The position numbers and the translations under genes are program-made. DNA of 64,000 nt. It comes from Gemmatimonadota bacterium. Its GTDB lineage: Bacteria > Gemmatimonadota > Gemmatimonadetes > Longimicrobiales > Gaopeijiaceae. The notes beneath the pieces were generated by a model. It saw nothing but the letters and a program-made list of their open reading frames with translations. It ran no database searches and was not told where the DNA came from. Every line of letters starts with the position of its first letter. Position 1 is the stretch's first letter. The DNA is taken from positions 27,366 to 91,365 of the forward strand of contig JAJCZZ010000034.1 of assembly GCA_029262115.1 (NCBI GenBank), in the 5' to 3' direction. Positions 19,800 to 29,400 of this stretch are shown here, in pieces.

Positions 19800-20028
19800 T
19801 CCGCTACGAAGAAGGCTAGCCCTCGACACCTGCACCAGCCACTGCAGGTACACTCCCACTCATACCGGCTTCATGGGTGGCGTTCACGATGGCTGTTCTT
19901 TCCACCACGTGCATCATTCATCTCAAGCCGTATCGCAGCAGATGGGCCGGATGTATCGGTTCTCGAATGGTCGAGACACTTTCGTAACACGACCTGACCG
20001 TCCGGCCCACGCCGCGTTACGATTCCAG

Positions 20029-20805
20029 ATGACGTCCCGCCGACCGGCCTCCCGCCGCGCCCTCTCAGCCCTCGTGCTCGCCGCCATCCTCACGGCGTGT
20101 CGAGGGCCCGCGCCGTCGCCGGACCGCCTGATCCAGGATCTTCCGTTGCTGGAGTTTCCCACCGATCGGGGCACCGCCCTGGCCGTCTTCCTGTCGGGGG
20201 ACGGGGGGTGGGCCGAGCTGCCCCGGGAGGTCGGCGCCCGGCTTGCGGCGGCCGGGGTCGCCGTGGTCGGACTCGACTCCCGGCGCTACCTCGAATCCGG
20301 GGGGTCCGCGTCCGCGACCGCCGCGGATATCGGACGTGTCATGGAGGCCTACAGCCACCAGTGGCACCGGACCGAGATCGTGCTGGTGGGCTTCAGCAGA
20401 GGTGCGAACCTCGCGGCGTTCGTCGATCCGTCGCGGTGGGACATCTCCGGCGCATCGTTGAAGGCGATCGTCCTGCTGGCGCCCGGTACGCACGAGAAGT
20501 TTCGCTTCCGGATGCGCGACCTCCTGCGCACCACCGCCGATTCGTCCGGCACGTCCGTCGTCGACCGGGTCCGGCGCCTCTCTCCTCGCTCCGTCGTCTG
20601 CCTGAGCGGCGTGGACGAGCGGGTCCCGACCTGCGAGCAACTGGTCGGCGTGCCGAGCGTGGACGCCCGGCTCGTCCCGGGAGGCCACCATCTCGACCGT
20701 GACTACACAATGCTGGCGGAGCTCATCCTCCGCCCGCTATCGGCCGATCAGCCCACGGGCGCCACCGCTGACCAGCGTGGCGATGTTCCCGACGATCCTC
20801 GGTAG
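20029..20805 (+). CDS. VirJ/AcvB-family lipoprotein, candidate aminoacyl-phosphatidylglycerol hydrolase
   Basis: 258-aa lipoprotein (lipobox LTAC, Cys24) with an alpha/beta-hydrolase VirJ domain: family signature FLSGDGGWAELP (54-65), nucleophile elbow GFSRGA (Ser123) and catalytic His in VPGGHHLD. Homologues such as Agrobacterium AcvB and the Pseudomonas alanyl-PG hydrolase remove the amino acid from aminoacyl-phosphatidylglycerol and sit beside an MprF-type synthase gene. Here the mprF gene is the convergent neighbour, overlapping 69 bp at the 3' ends. That context makes lipid deacylation a better guess than a role in DNA transfer. ATG at 20029 gives the lipoprotein signal. Confidence 0.82.
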   Translation: MTSRRPASRRALSALVLAAILTACRGPAPSPDRLIQDLPLLEFPTDRGTALAVFLSGDGGWAELPREVGARLAAAGVAVVGLDSRRYLESGGSASATAADIGRVMEAYSHQWHRTEIVLVGFSRGANLAAFVDPSRWDISGASLKAIVLLAPGTHEKFRFRMRDLLRTTADSSGTSVVDRVRRLSPRSVVCLSGVDERVPTCEQLVGVPSVDARLVPGGHHLDRDYTMLAELILRPLSADQPTGATADQRGDVPDDPR

Positions 20806-23337
20806 CGCGAGACCCCCGGGTGACGCCAGATACCGCGGCTCCCACACCGGGTCGAACTTCTCCTTGTAGGCCCGCAAGCCCTGGAAGTTGTAGAAGTGCT
20901 CGCCGTGCCGGAACACCAGCGCGCCAAGGCGGGCGGACAGGGGGGCAAGCGGGCCCGATTCCAAGCCCGACAGAGGCGCCATCCCCATACTGAAGCGGGT
21001 AAAGCCCCGCTCTTTTCCCCACAGCAGGGCCTGGGCGAACACGTACTGCATGACCCCGGACGGTGAGGTGGCGGGGTCATACCGCATCAGGTCGAGCGAG
21101 AACTCCCGTCCGTCGCCCCCCTGGAGGACGTTCGCGAACGCGACGACGCGCCCGTCGACCTTCGCGACGGCCACGGAAAAGTGGGCCATGTACTCGCGGG
21201 AGAACGAGCCGAGCGAGAAGCTCTTTTCCTTCGCGTTCTTGTCGACGAGCCACGCATCCGAGATCTCAGCCAGACGGTTCATCTCCGTCCGTACGTCCTC
21301 ACCCTCGAGGATCTCGAAGGTCGCGCCCTCCTTCTCCGCCTTGCGCACCGTCTTTCGCATCCCGGCGCGGGCGCCACCCTCCAACGAGAAGCCCCCGACG
21401 TCCACCACGGCCTCCTCGCCCAACTTCAGGAGCCCCAGCCCCGCGTCGATGTAGAGCGGCAGATAGGCGGGTGTCACCTGATAGAACACGGGCCACCCGC
21501 CGTGGCGAAACGTCCGACTGCGGAACATCCAGATGAGGTCCTGGAAGTCGTCCGGGTCGCCGACCGGGTCGCCGAGAGACACCCAGCTCCGACCCTCCAC
21601 CCCGTACATGAGGAGTGCCCGCTCGCTCTTGGCCATGAGGAGCTGTTTGTCGCCCAGGAACGCGAGTTGGGCACCCGGGCGGGGGCTGGCTCGGATCACG
21701 GCCTCGGCAGCCCCCGGGAGGCGCTCTCCCGCCCGCGTCATGGAGGGCGGGTCAGACCCGCGCAACAGGCGAGCGGTCCCAAAGGCAATGAGCACGCCCG
21801 CCGCGCCCACCGAACCCCGCAGGAAGCGGGGCGCGTCCGCCGAGAACGCGAACCGCCACCACAGCTCCCCGGACAGCGTGACGTCCCGGTAGGCCCATAC
21901 GCCGAGCCAGAGCGTGCCCACCAGGACTGCGGCGACCCCTACCGTCCACTCGGGCGACAAGGGCTCCCGGGTAAGCGCCGACGGGCGGAAGAACTCGCGC
22001 CGAGCCGCCCACAGACCCGCCGCGAGGATCAGAAAAAAGGCGGACGACCAGAGGTGGTCGCCCAGAACCAGACCCAAGGCGATGGCGCCCAGGAGGAGGG
22101 CCAACGCCAGGTGGTGAGCGCCGTCCATCCGGCGTGCCAATCCCCAGGAGAGGATGAGCAGCCCGGCCCCGAACACGCTCCCGATGAAGTGCGATGCCTC
22201 CAGGACCGGAAGGGGCACGCGTACACCCCACCCTGCCGTCTCGGGCAACGGGAGCGCACCGTTGAACAGAAGGAGCGCTCCGGCCACGAAGGCGGCGCCC
22301 GCCATGGCGATCGGGGTCGCGGCCGAGACGCCGGCGCCCGCGGTGGCGAACACGCTCCCGACGGCCGACCGGCGTTGGTGCCCCTCGATCCCGGCCAGGA
22401 CAGCCAGCGCCACCATCAAGGGTCCCCCGAACGCCAGCAGGCGGAAGCCGGCCACCGCTCCCAACAGCGTGGCGGGCTCCAGCGACACGGGAAGGAGCGA
22501 AAACAGCGCGACCTCGAACACGACGAGCCCCTGCGGGACCCTGCTGGCCAGCGCCAGGAGGCGCGCGGCGGCGAACACGCCTACGAGGACGCCGGCTCCA
22601 ACGGAGGGCCGGCCGGGGAGGAGCGCGTACAGGGCGGCCGCGGACGCGGCGATCTCCAGGGTGCCGACCAGAAACTGCATCGCGACGGGGCGCCATCGGG
22701 CGTCGACCGGGATGCCCGGCGCCTCCTGAGAGTATGGAGCGTCTTGTGCCCCCTGCCCCTCTGGAACGGCGGTTGGGACGCGCCCCGGTCGAACTCTCGC
22801 CATGACTGCGGTCGCGACCACGACGCCCAGCAGGAGCAACCCCACGAGCCGCCACAGCACGGCCGGGTGGATCCATCCCAATGCGAGCGCGGCCCCCGCG
22901 ACCGTACCCGCACCCACCCAATCCGTCCGCCGGACGAACGAAACGATCCGTGCGATATCGGGGCCGTCCACGCCCCCTGCCGAGTAGAGGCGGTACCGGA
23001 ACGGAGCCGTCGCGCCCGGGGCGATGCCCAGAGCTCGGGTGAAGGCGTTCGCCTGCAACGTGACCAGGGCCACCCGCCTGAGGGGCTGCCCCACCCCGAT
23101 GCTCGCGAGGGCAGCCATCTCCCCGATGAGTAGGGCTATGTAGGACAGAACCACGAGGGCCGCAGCACCACACGCGCTTCTCAGGGGGATGGCACGCAGG
23201 GCAGCCGCGACTTCGCGAGGGGAGGCCCCAGCCACGATCCCGTTGAGCAGCCAGAGCGACGCCGCCAGGACACCGAGGGCCGCGGTCGCAGTCACCCATC
23301 GCCGCGCGACGGCCGATGGGAGGGGCGTCTCGGTCAC
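20737..23337 (-). CDS. mprF: bifunctional lysyl/alanyl-phosphatidylglycerol synthase and flippase MprF
   Basis: 866-aa membrane protein. About 14 hydrophobic segments (1-555) form the UPF0104 flippase-like and linker part. The C-terminal cytosolic domain (about 560-866, DUF2156/LPG synthase) transfers an amino acid from aminoacyl-tRNA to phosphatidylglycerol, reducing surface negative charge and protecting against cationic peptides. Typical end motifs are FSMGMAPLSGLE and GLRAYKEKFDPVWEPRYLA. The start is GTG at 23337, overlapping the stop of the MFS gene by 4 bp (GTGA). Lysine versus alanine specificity is not readable. Last gene of a five-gene operon. Confidence 0.93.
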   Translation of the reverse strand: MTETPLPSAVARRWVTATAALGVLAASLWLLNGIVAGASPREVAAALRAIPLRSACGAAALVVLSYIALLIGEMAALASIGVGQPLRRVALVTLQANAFTRALGIAPGATAPFRYRLYSAGGVDGPDIARIVSFVRRTDWVGAGTVAGAALALGWIHPAVLWRLVGLLLLGVVVATAVMARVRPGRVPTAVPEGQGAQDAPYSQEAPGIPVDARWRPVAMQFLVGTLEIAASAAALYALLPGRPSVGAGVLVGVFAAARLLALASRVPQGLVVFEVALFSLLPVSLEPATLLGAVAGFRLLAFGGPLMVALAVLAGIEGHQRRSAVGSVFATAGAGVSAATPIAMAGAAFVAGALLLFNGALPLPETAGWGVRVPLPVLEASHFIGSVFGAGLLILSWGLARRMDGAHHLALALLLGAIALGLVLGDHLWSSAFFLILAAGLWAARREFFRPSALTREPLSPEWTVGVAAVLVGTLWLGVWAYRDVTLSGELWWRFAFSADAPRFLRGSVGAAGVLIAFGTARLLRGSDPPSMTRAGERLPGAAEAVIRASPRPGAQLAFLGDKQLLMAKSERALLMYGVEGRSWVSLGDPVGDPDDFQDLIWMFRSRTFRHGGWPVFYQVTPAYLPLYIDAGLGLLKLGEEAVVDVGGFSLEGGARAGMRKTVRKAEKEGATFEILEGEDVRTEMNRLAEISDAWLVDKNAKEKSFSLGSFSREYMAHFSVAVAKVDGRVVAFANVLQGGDGREFSLDLMRYDPATSPSGVMQYVFAQALLWGKERGFTRFSMGMAPLSGLESGPLAPLSARLGALVFRHGEHFYNFQGLRAYKEKFDPVWEPRYLASPGGLALPRIVGNIATLVSGGARGLIGR

Positions 23338-24521
23338 GCCGCCACCGCCCGTCCGAACGATCGGATGCTCGCGATGCCCGCCGCCGGTCCGAAGGCGAGC
23401 AGCGCGAAGCCCCACGACCAGCCCGGACCGTCGGCCAGCGCTGGAACGGCCTGAATCGTGATCATCGTCAAGAGGAATCCCAGGGAGGTCTGAACCGTGA
23501 GGGCCGTTCCGACCGCGTGACTCGGGGCGACCTCGGTCACCATCGCGCTGAACTGCGCGGAGTCAGCGACCACGAAGAATCCCCATAGCAGGGCAAAGAG
23601 CGCAACGAGCCAGAAGGGCCCCAGGGATACGAGACCGACGCCCACACAGCAGGCCCCGCTGACGGCCATGGCGCGATTCACCACCACGGTTCGTCCGATC
23701 CGGTCCGCGGCCCAGCCGCCCCACACGCACCCGGCGCCGCCCGCCACCAGGATGGACCAGCCGACGAGACTCACCAGGCCCGGCCCGACGCCGCGAGCGG
23801 CTCCCACCAGCCCGATGTAGACCGGGAGCCACGTCCACATCGCGTAGAGTTCCCACATATGGCCGAGGTATCCGCCCGTGGCCAGCATGGTCGGCCGGTG
23901 GCGGAGGATTTCGCCCACGAGGCCGAGCGAAAACGGGCGGCGCGAGAAGCTGTAAGGTCCATCCCGGTAGAGGACGAGCGACAGCACGGCGGCGGCCACC
24001 CCTGCGATCGACGCGCCGCCCACGACGGCGCCGACCGACGTCGCGCCCACCGCCTTCAGCAGATACGGCGTCCCCTTTCCCACCGCCAGCGCGCCCACCA
24101 CCGTGCCGATGGCGAGGCCGCGCGACGAGCGGAACCAGGTGGCGATCATCTTCATGGCCGGGGGATACACGCCCGCGTAGAAGAAGCCCGTGCCAAAACG
24201 TGCGGCCAGCGCGGAGCCGTACGAGGGCGCCACGAGAAGGACGGCGTTGGCGAGTGCGGCCAGCAGCGCACTGGCGGCGACGAACCGCCCCGATGGGACG
24301 ACATCCGCGAGGTTCAGGACCGCTGCGACGGCCGTTCCGACCACGAAGCCGAGCTGAACCACGGTGGTGAGCCACCCGACCTGCGCGGTCGACAGACCCC
24401 ACCGCAGTTGAAGCTCCGCCGAAACGGCGGAAGCCGCGAACCACCCGCCCATGCCCAGAAGGAGGACGAGGGAAACCAGGACCAGCATCCCCCATCGGGC
24501 CGGGTGGTCGTCGAGCGTCAC
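23334..24521 (-). CDS. major facilitator superfamily transporter
   Basis: 395-aa MFS permease with twelve predicted membrane helices. It opens with WGMLVLVSLVLLLGMGGWF and carries a motif-A-like loop, WGGWAADRIGR, between helices 8 and 9. The general layout resembles cyanate/nitrate or anion:cation-type MFS members; the substrate is unknown. The start is GTG at 24521, overlapping the proline dehydrogenase stop by 4 bp (GTGA); its own stop overlaps the mprF start in the same way. This tight coupling suggests it moves a compound relevant to the amino-acid catabolic genes upstream. Confidence 0.88.
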   Translation of the reverse strand: MTLDDHPARWGMLVLVSLVLLLGMGGWFAASAVSAELQLRWGLSTAQVGWLTTVVQLGFVVGTAVAAVLNLADVVPSGRFVAASALLAALANAVLLVAPSYGSALAARFGTGFFYAGVYPPAMKMIATWFRSSRGLAIGTVVGALAVGKGTPYLLKAVGATSVGAVVGGASIAGVAAAVLSLVLYRDGPYSFSRRPFSLGLVGEILRHRPTMLATGGYLGHMWELYAMWTWLPVYIGLVGAARGVGPGLVSLVGWSILVAGGAGCVWGGWAADRIGRTVVVNRAMAVSGACCVGVGLVSLGPFWLVALFALLWGFFVVADSAQFSAMVTEVAPSHAVGTALTVQTSLGFLLTMITIQAVPALADGPGWSWGFALLAFGPAAGIASIRSFGRAVAA

Positions 24522-25468
24522 CCCACCATCTGCTTCATCACGAACCAGATGTTGGCCGGGCGCTCGGCGAGCCGGCGCATGTACCACGGAAACCACGCGT
24601 TGCCGTAGCTGACGAGGACCCGCATGCCGTATCCGCCAGCCGCGAGGCGACGCTGCTCGGAGGACTGGATCCCGTACAGCATGGCGAATTCGTAGGCGTC
24701 CTTCGACAGTCGCAGTTCGTGCGCCATGCGGTTGGCCTCCCCGATCATGCGGGGGTCGTGCGTAGCGATGACGGGTCGCCCCATCCGCCCGTTCTTCCGG
24801 CCCCGAAGCAGCGTGGAAGTCAGACGCACGAAGTTCTGATCGACCTCGGCCTTCCGCTCCATGGCGACGTCGGGTGGCTCTTTATACGCACCCTTCACGA
24901 GACGGATCGTCGGGCTGAGCGGGGTCAGATCTTCCAGATCCTGCACGGTCCTATGGAGATAGGCCTGGAGGCAGACGCCGACGTTCTCGTGCTTCTCCCG
25001 CACCGCGCGAAACATCTCGAGCGTGCTGTCGACGTATTGAGATCCCTCCATGTCGACCCAGACCAGCGCACCGTCGGCCGCCTGGATCAACTCGAGCAGA
25101 CGCTCGCGGGCACCATCAACGCCGCGATCGAGCCCCAACTGTGTCGGCTTTATCGAGATCTCCGTGGGAAGCTCGCGCGCCCTGATCGTCTCGAGAACCT
25201 CCAGGTAGTGATGCAGGACCGCATCGGCTTCGGCGTCCGAGTCGACGTTCTCACCGAGTCGAGTGACCGTGGTGGCGATACGATCCGCGGCGAGGCGCTC
25301 GGCTTCCGTGAGCGCGTCCGACAGCTCTTCTCCGGGCAGGAAGCGCCGGGTCGCCTTCTTCACGAATCCGTAGGTGGGGAGCCGCTCGGCCATGAACGGA
25401 TTGGTCGAAGCCCAGAGGAGTGCGTTACGAAGCATGGGAGGCTGGTTCGGGTGGAGTTCCACGGACAA
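24518..25468 (-). CDS. proline dehydrogenase, monofunctional
   Basis: FAD-dependent enzyme oxidising L-proline to pyrroline-5-carboxylate and passing electrons to quinone. It has 316 aa, the usual size of single-domain forms such as that of Thermus. Visible motifs: PTEISIKPTQLGLD, ALVWVDMEGSQYVDSTL, VRLVKGAYKEP, VIATHDPRM, and the C-terminal substrate-binding RRLAERPANIWFVMKQ. The longest frame starts at TTG 25468, 3 bp after the upstream stop; ATG 25435 would remove 11 residues. No P5C dehydrogenase gene is nearby. Member of the VPS10-M55-PRODH-MFS-mprF operon. Confidence 0.92.
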   Translation of the reverse strand: MSVELHPNQPPMLRNALLWASTNPFMAERLPTYGFVKKATRRFLPGEELSDALTEAERLAADRIATTVTRLGENVDSDAEADAVLHHYLEVLETIRARELPTEISIKPTQLGLDRGVDGARERLLELIQAADGALVWVDMEGSQYVDSTLEMFRAVREKHENVGVCLQAYLHRTVQDLEDLTPLSPTIRLVKGAYKEPPDVAMERKAEVDQNFVRLTSTLLRGRKNGRMGRPVIATHDPRMIGEANRMAHELRLSKDAYEFAMLYGIQSSEQRRLAAGGYGMRVLVSYGNAWFPWYMRRLAERPANIWFVMKQMVG

Positions 25469-25471
25469 GGA

Positions 25472-26446
25472 TCACTGCTGGACGAATCGGTACATCAGTC
25501 GGATCAGCCGGTACGCCTCGTCCGCGTCCGCGGCGGTGTAGGAGACCGTGTACCCGTCGACCTTCGACATCCCGGGAATGCTCTGAAGGATGTCCACATG
25601 TGTGGGCGACTGGAAGCGCATGCGGATCTCGACCGGCGCTCCGACCGACCAGGGCCGCGCGTCTCCGCGGTCGAGTCGCTCGAGCGCGTCCCGGACGCCC
25701 GCCTGGAGGCGTCGGTGGACCTCGCGAGGGTGGACCATGCGGGCGGACGACGGTGTTTCGGCCGTCTTCGTCGTCACGGTGGCCGCCGCATACGCCGCCG
25801 CCTCGGCGGCGGCGGCGGAGTCGCCCGATACCAGGATCACCGGCACACCGTGCATCCCGGCAAAGGCGGCGTTCATTCCGCCCTCCCCGACCTCGTGCCC
25901 GTTCAGCCAGAGCCCCTTCACCGAGCCGGACCCCGTGTGCGCGAGAAATCCGTCCGGGTCGCCGGCCTTCGCGTGATAGCCGATGAACACGGCCGCGTCG
26001 AACGTGTCGTCGAGCCCCTGGACCATACCGAGCGGCTTGATCGAACCCTGGATGTAGCTGACGGCGGGGTCCAACTCCGTATGCAGGACGTTCTGATGGT
26101 CGCCGTGGGAGTCGTTCACCAGGATCGAGACCGGGCCGTGGGCTCGGAGCGCGGCGATGACGACGTTGACTTCGTCCGTCATGAGTCGGCGCGCGGTCGC
26201 GTAGTCCTTGCCGCTGGTGGACGTCATGGACGGGCTGCCCACGCCCCCGATGCCCTCCATGTCCACCGAAATGAAGACGCGCAGAGAGTCCTGGGCGGCG
26301 GCCACCAGCGGGGTGAGCGCGGCCGTCGCCACCAGCAGCAGCGTGAGGGCGACCCCGCCGACGAGCGCGATCCGACCGCTCACAACGGCCTTACCCGGAG
26401 GCGGCGTCCGGTCGACGGAGCGCGCCGTACCGGCCCCCAGGCTCAT
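25472..26446 (-). CDS. M55 family D-aminopeptidase, exported (DppA-like)
   Basis: Zinc peptidase of 324 aa related to Bacillus DppA, which releases D-amino acids from short peptides such as those from peptidoglycan. Metal-binding motifs are SVDMEGI (about 60), NDSHGDH (about 110) and GYHAK, followed by SVKGLWLNGHEVGEGGMNA. Unlike cytosolic DppA it has an N-terminal hydrophobic export signal (about 26-51, ending VAAAQ), so it should act in the periplasm. ATG at 26446 overlaps the stop of the VPS10-like gene by 4 bp (ATGA). Confidence 0.92.
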   Translation of the reverse strand: MSLGAGTARSVDRTPPPGKAVVSGRIALVGGVALTLLLVATAALTPLVAAAQDSLRVFISVDMEGIGGVGSPSMTSTSGKDYATARRLMTDEVNVVIAALRAHGPVSILVNDSHGDHQNVLHTELDPAVSYIQGSIKPLGMVQGLDDTFDAAVFIGYHAKAGDPDGFLAHTGSGSVKGLWLNGHEVGEGGMNAAFAGMHGVPVILVSGDSAAAAEAAAYAAATVTTKTAETPSSARMVHPREVHRRLQAGVRDALERLDRGDARPWSVGAPVEIRMRFQSPTHVDILQSIPGMSKVDGYTVSYTAADADEAYRLIRLMYRFVQQ

Positions 26447-29400
26447 CGGGCCCTCCGGAGCGGCTCAAGGTCGGGAAACGGGGTGAAGCCGGCAGCCCGC
26501 AGGGCATCCCGGTACGGATCGACGTGGTCCCGGAAGAGCGCGTTCACCCCCACGATCAAATCGTCGAGCGCGGCCTGGGCATGCCCCATCCGTATCCGGT
26601 CGGTTCCGGTCGGAGCACCGTACCGCCCGGCCACGCCGAACAGCGGGGCCCGGATCGAAGACGCCAGGACGTCACCGCCGCAGATGCCCTGACACTCGGG
26701 CCCCGTGAACCAGGCCTGCATCCTCGCGTCGATGGTGTCCCGGAGCGCTCGCCCACGGTCGCTGAGGGCGGCGGCGGCGTCTCCGAGCGTCTCCAGCACG
26801 ATGTCGACCGCTCGGCGGGCCCGCTCGACGCGTTCGCGGGCCTCCTCCGCGGTTTCATTCCACCCGGCGATCTCCCGCACCGCCTCACGGCGCGCCCGGA
26901 GCTCCGCCACCGTCACCTGACGGCGCGGATCGGGGAGCACGTCCAGCGACGCCTCCGAGCTGCGTCCCTCCAGCTCGAGGGACGCATGGTACGTCCCCGG
27001 CATGACCTCCAGGAATCCCGGGAATCTGTCGGAATCCGCGTCGTCCGACGGACGCAGGTTCCACGCGGTGCGGTTCACCCCGCGCCGGACGTCGACGTCG
27101 TCACTCCACACGAAATTCCCGGCATCGTCGTGCACGCTCACCGTGGCGGAGCCCTCCTCCGGGCTCCAGAAGCTCAGGAGCGCGCCGAACGCGCGGGTCT
27201 CCGCCTGCTGCATGGCGTGTCCGGTCGACCGGTACCCGATTCCCTCCGCAATCTCCAGGAGATGGGCAGGAGGAGGGTCGAACATGAACGGGCCTCCATC
27301 CCGGTCGAAACCGCCGGCCGCCATGCGCCGGAGCGGTCGGATGTCGTCGACGATGATGACGCCGCGGCCATGCGTGCCGAGGACCAGATCGGCGTCGCGT
27401 GGGTGCACGACCAGGTCCCGGACCGGAACGGCGGGAACCCCGGCCGTGAACTTCTCCCAGGACGCGCCCCGGTCCAGGCTGACGTGAAGACCGAACTCCG
27501 TGCCGAGGAACAGGAGGTCGGGCTCGACCGGATCCTCTTCGATCGAGCGCACGAAGCCGTCGATGCCCGGCCCGGCCAGGCTCTGCCAACTCCGCCCGTA
27601 GTTCGTCGTGCGCCAGACGTACGGCGTCCAGTCACCGGATCGGTGGGCGCCCATGACCGCGTAGGCCGTGGCCGCATCGTGCTTGGACGGCTGGACGTCG
27701 GGTACGTAGGCCCGGGTCGGCGCACCGGGAATGTTGCCCGTCACGTCGGTCCAGCTCTGCCCGCCGTCGCGCGTCAGTTGCACGTTGCCGTCATCGGTCC
27801 CGATCCAGATGACGCCCGGCTCGAGGTGGCTGAGCCCGATCGAAATGATGGTCGTGTTGTTCTCCGCGCCCGTCGCGTCCAGGGACAGCCCCCCACTCTG
27901 CATCTGGCGCTGCAGCTCCGGGTCGTTGGTGGTCAGGTCCGGGGAGATGATCTCCCAGGTGGCCCCGTGGTCCCGCGACCGGTGCAGGTACTGGCTCCCC
28001 AGGTAGATCGTCGTGGAGTCGTGCGGGTCCAGCGCGAGGCCCGCGTTCCAGTTGAAGCGCAGCGGCGTCCCGTCCGGGTGGGACGGCTGAATGCCCACCC
28101 GCAACCCGGTGACCTTGTCGAAGCGCTGCAGATTCCCCTGCTGGGACATCGAGTAGCCGTAGCGGGGGTCCGACGGATCGTCCATGACGCTGAAGCCGTC
28201 GCCACCACCGACGCGGCGCCAATGTCCGTTCAGGATGCCCTTGGTCTCCCAGACCGTGCTCGGCCCGTACCACGACCCGTTGTCCTGCAGCCCCCCGTAG
28301 ACGTTGTAGGGCGTCTCCATATCGACGGAGATGTGGTAGAACTGCGCCAGCGTGAGGTTCTCGACGAAGCGCCAGTGGTCTCCGCGGTCGTATGTGAACG
28401 CGATGCCGCCGTCTTCCCCGATGATCATGCGCCGGGAGTCGTCGGGGTCGATCCAGAGCTCGTGGACGTCGCCGTGGATGATCCCGCTGGGCACGACGGT
28501 CCTCCACGTCCGACCCTGGTCCTCGCTGACCTGGATGGCCGAGTGGAGCGAGTAGATCCGGTTCTCGTTCGTCGGATCCACGCGCAGATCGGCGTAGTAG
28601 AACGGTCGCGGCGCCACCCCCTCGCGGTCGGAGATGGTCCGCCACGACGCACCGCCGTCGTCGGAACGGAGCAGACGGCTCCGGCTTGCCTCCACGAGGG
28701 CGTACACGACGTCCGGGTCGGACGGGCTGATGGCGAGTCCGATCCGTCCGAGGTCGCCCGCTGGCAGTCCGTCGTCCTCGCCGAGTTCGGTCCACGAGTC
28801 GCCGCCGTCGTGCGACACGTACAGCCCGGAACCCGGTCCGCCCGAGGTGAAGAACGCGGGGGTCCTGCGGAACTCCCAGAGGGCCGCGAAGAGCTTGTCG
28901 GGATTGGACGGATCCATGATGAGATCGGCGGATCCGGTCCGCTCGTTCGTGAACAGGACCCGTTCCCACGTGTCGCCGCCGTCCCCCGTCCGGTAGACCC
29001 CCCGCTCCTGGCCGTCGGACCACGCCGGACCCAGCGCTCCGACGTAGACGATGTCCGGATCGGTGGGGTGCGGGACGATCCTGTGGATCCGCTCGGACGC
29101 CTCCAGGCCGACCCTGCGCCACGAGTCTCCGCCGTCGACCGACTTGTACAGCCCCCGACCGACTCCTGCGCTGTTGCGCGGATTCCCCTCGCCGGTGCCG
29201 GCCCAGACGATGTCCGGATTCGGCTGAAAGACCGCCACGGCGCCCATGCCCAGGGTGTTCTCGTCGTCAAAGACCGGATCCCAGGTGAGGCCCCCGTCCG
29301 AGGAACGGAACAGGCCCCCGGTCGCCGCCGCGACGAAGATGATGTTGCGATCTGAGAGAACCACGTCGACGGCCGACACCCTGCCGCTCATGCCCGCGGG

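Noticed and set aside
19829..19848. Rho-independent terminator after the antitoxin gene (CCTGCA-N8-TGCAGG)
   Set aside because: The stem is only 6 bp and no T-run follows; too weak to call.
20029..20805. Type IV secretion component VirJ
   Set aside because: No other vir or T4SS genes nearby; adjacency to mprF favours an aminoacyl-lipid hydrolase.
26524..29355. 943-codon plus-strand open frame
   Set aside because: Shadow of the VPS10-like gene; no motif and the sense strand has clear Asp boxes and signal peptide.
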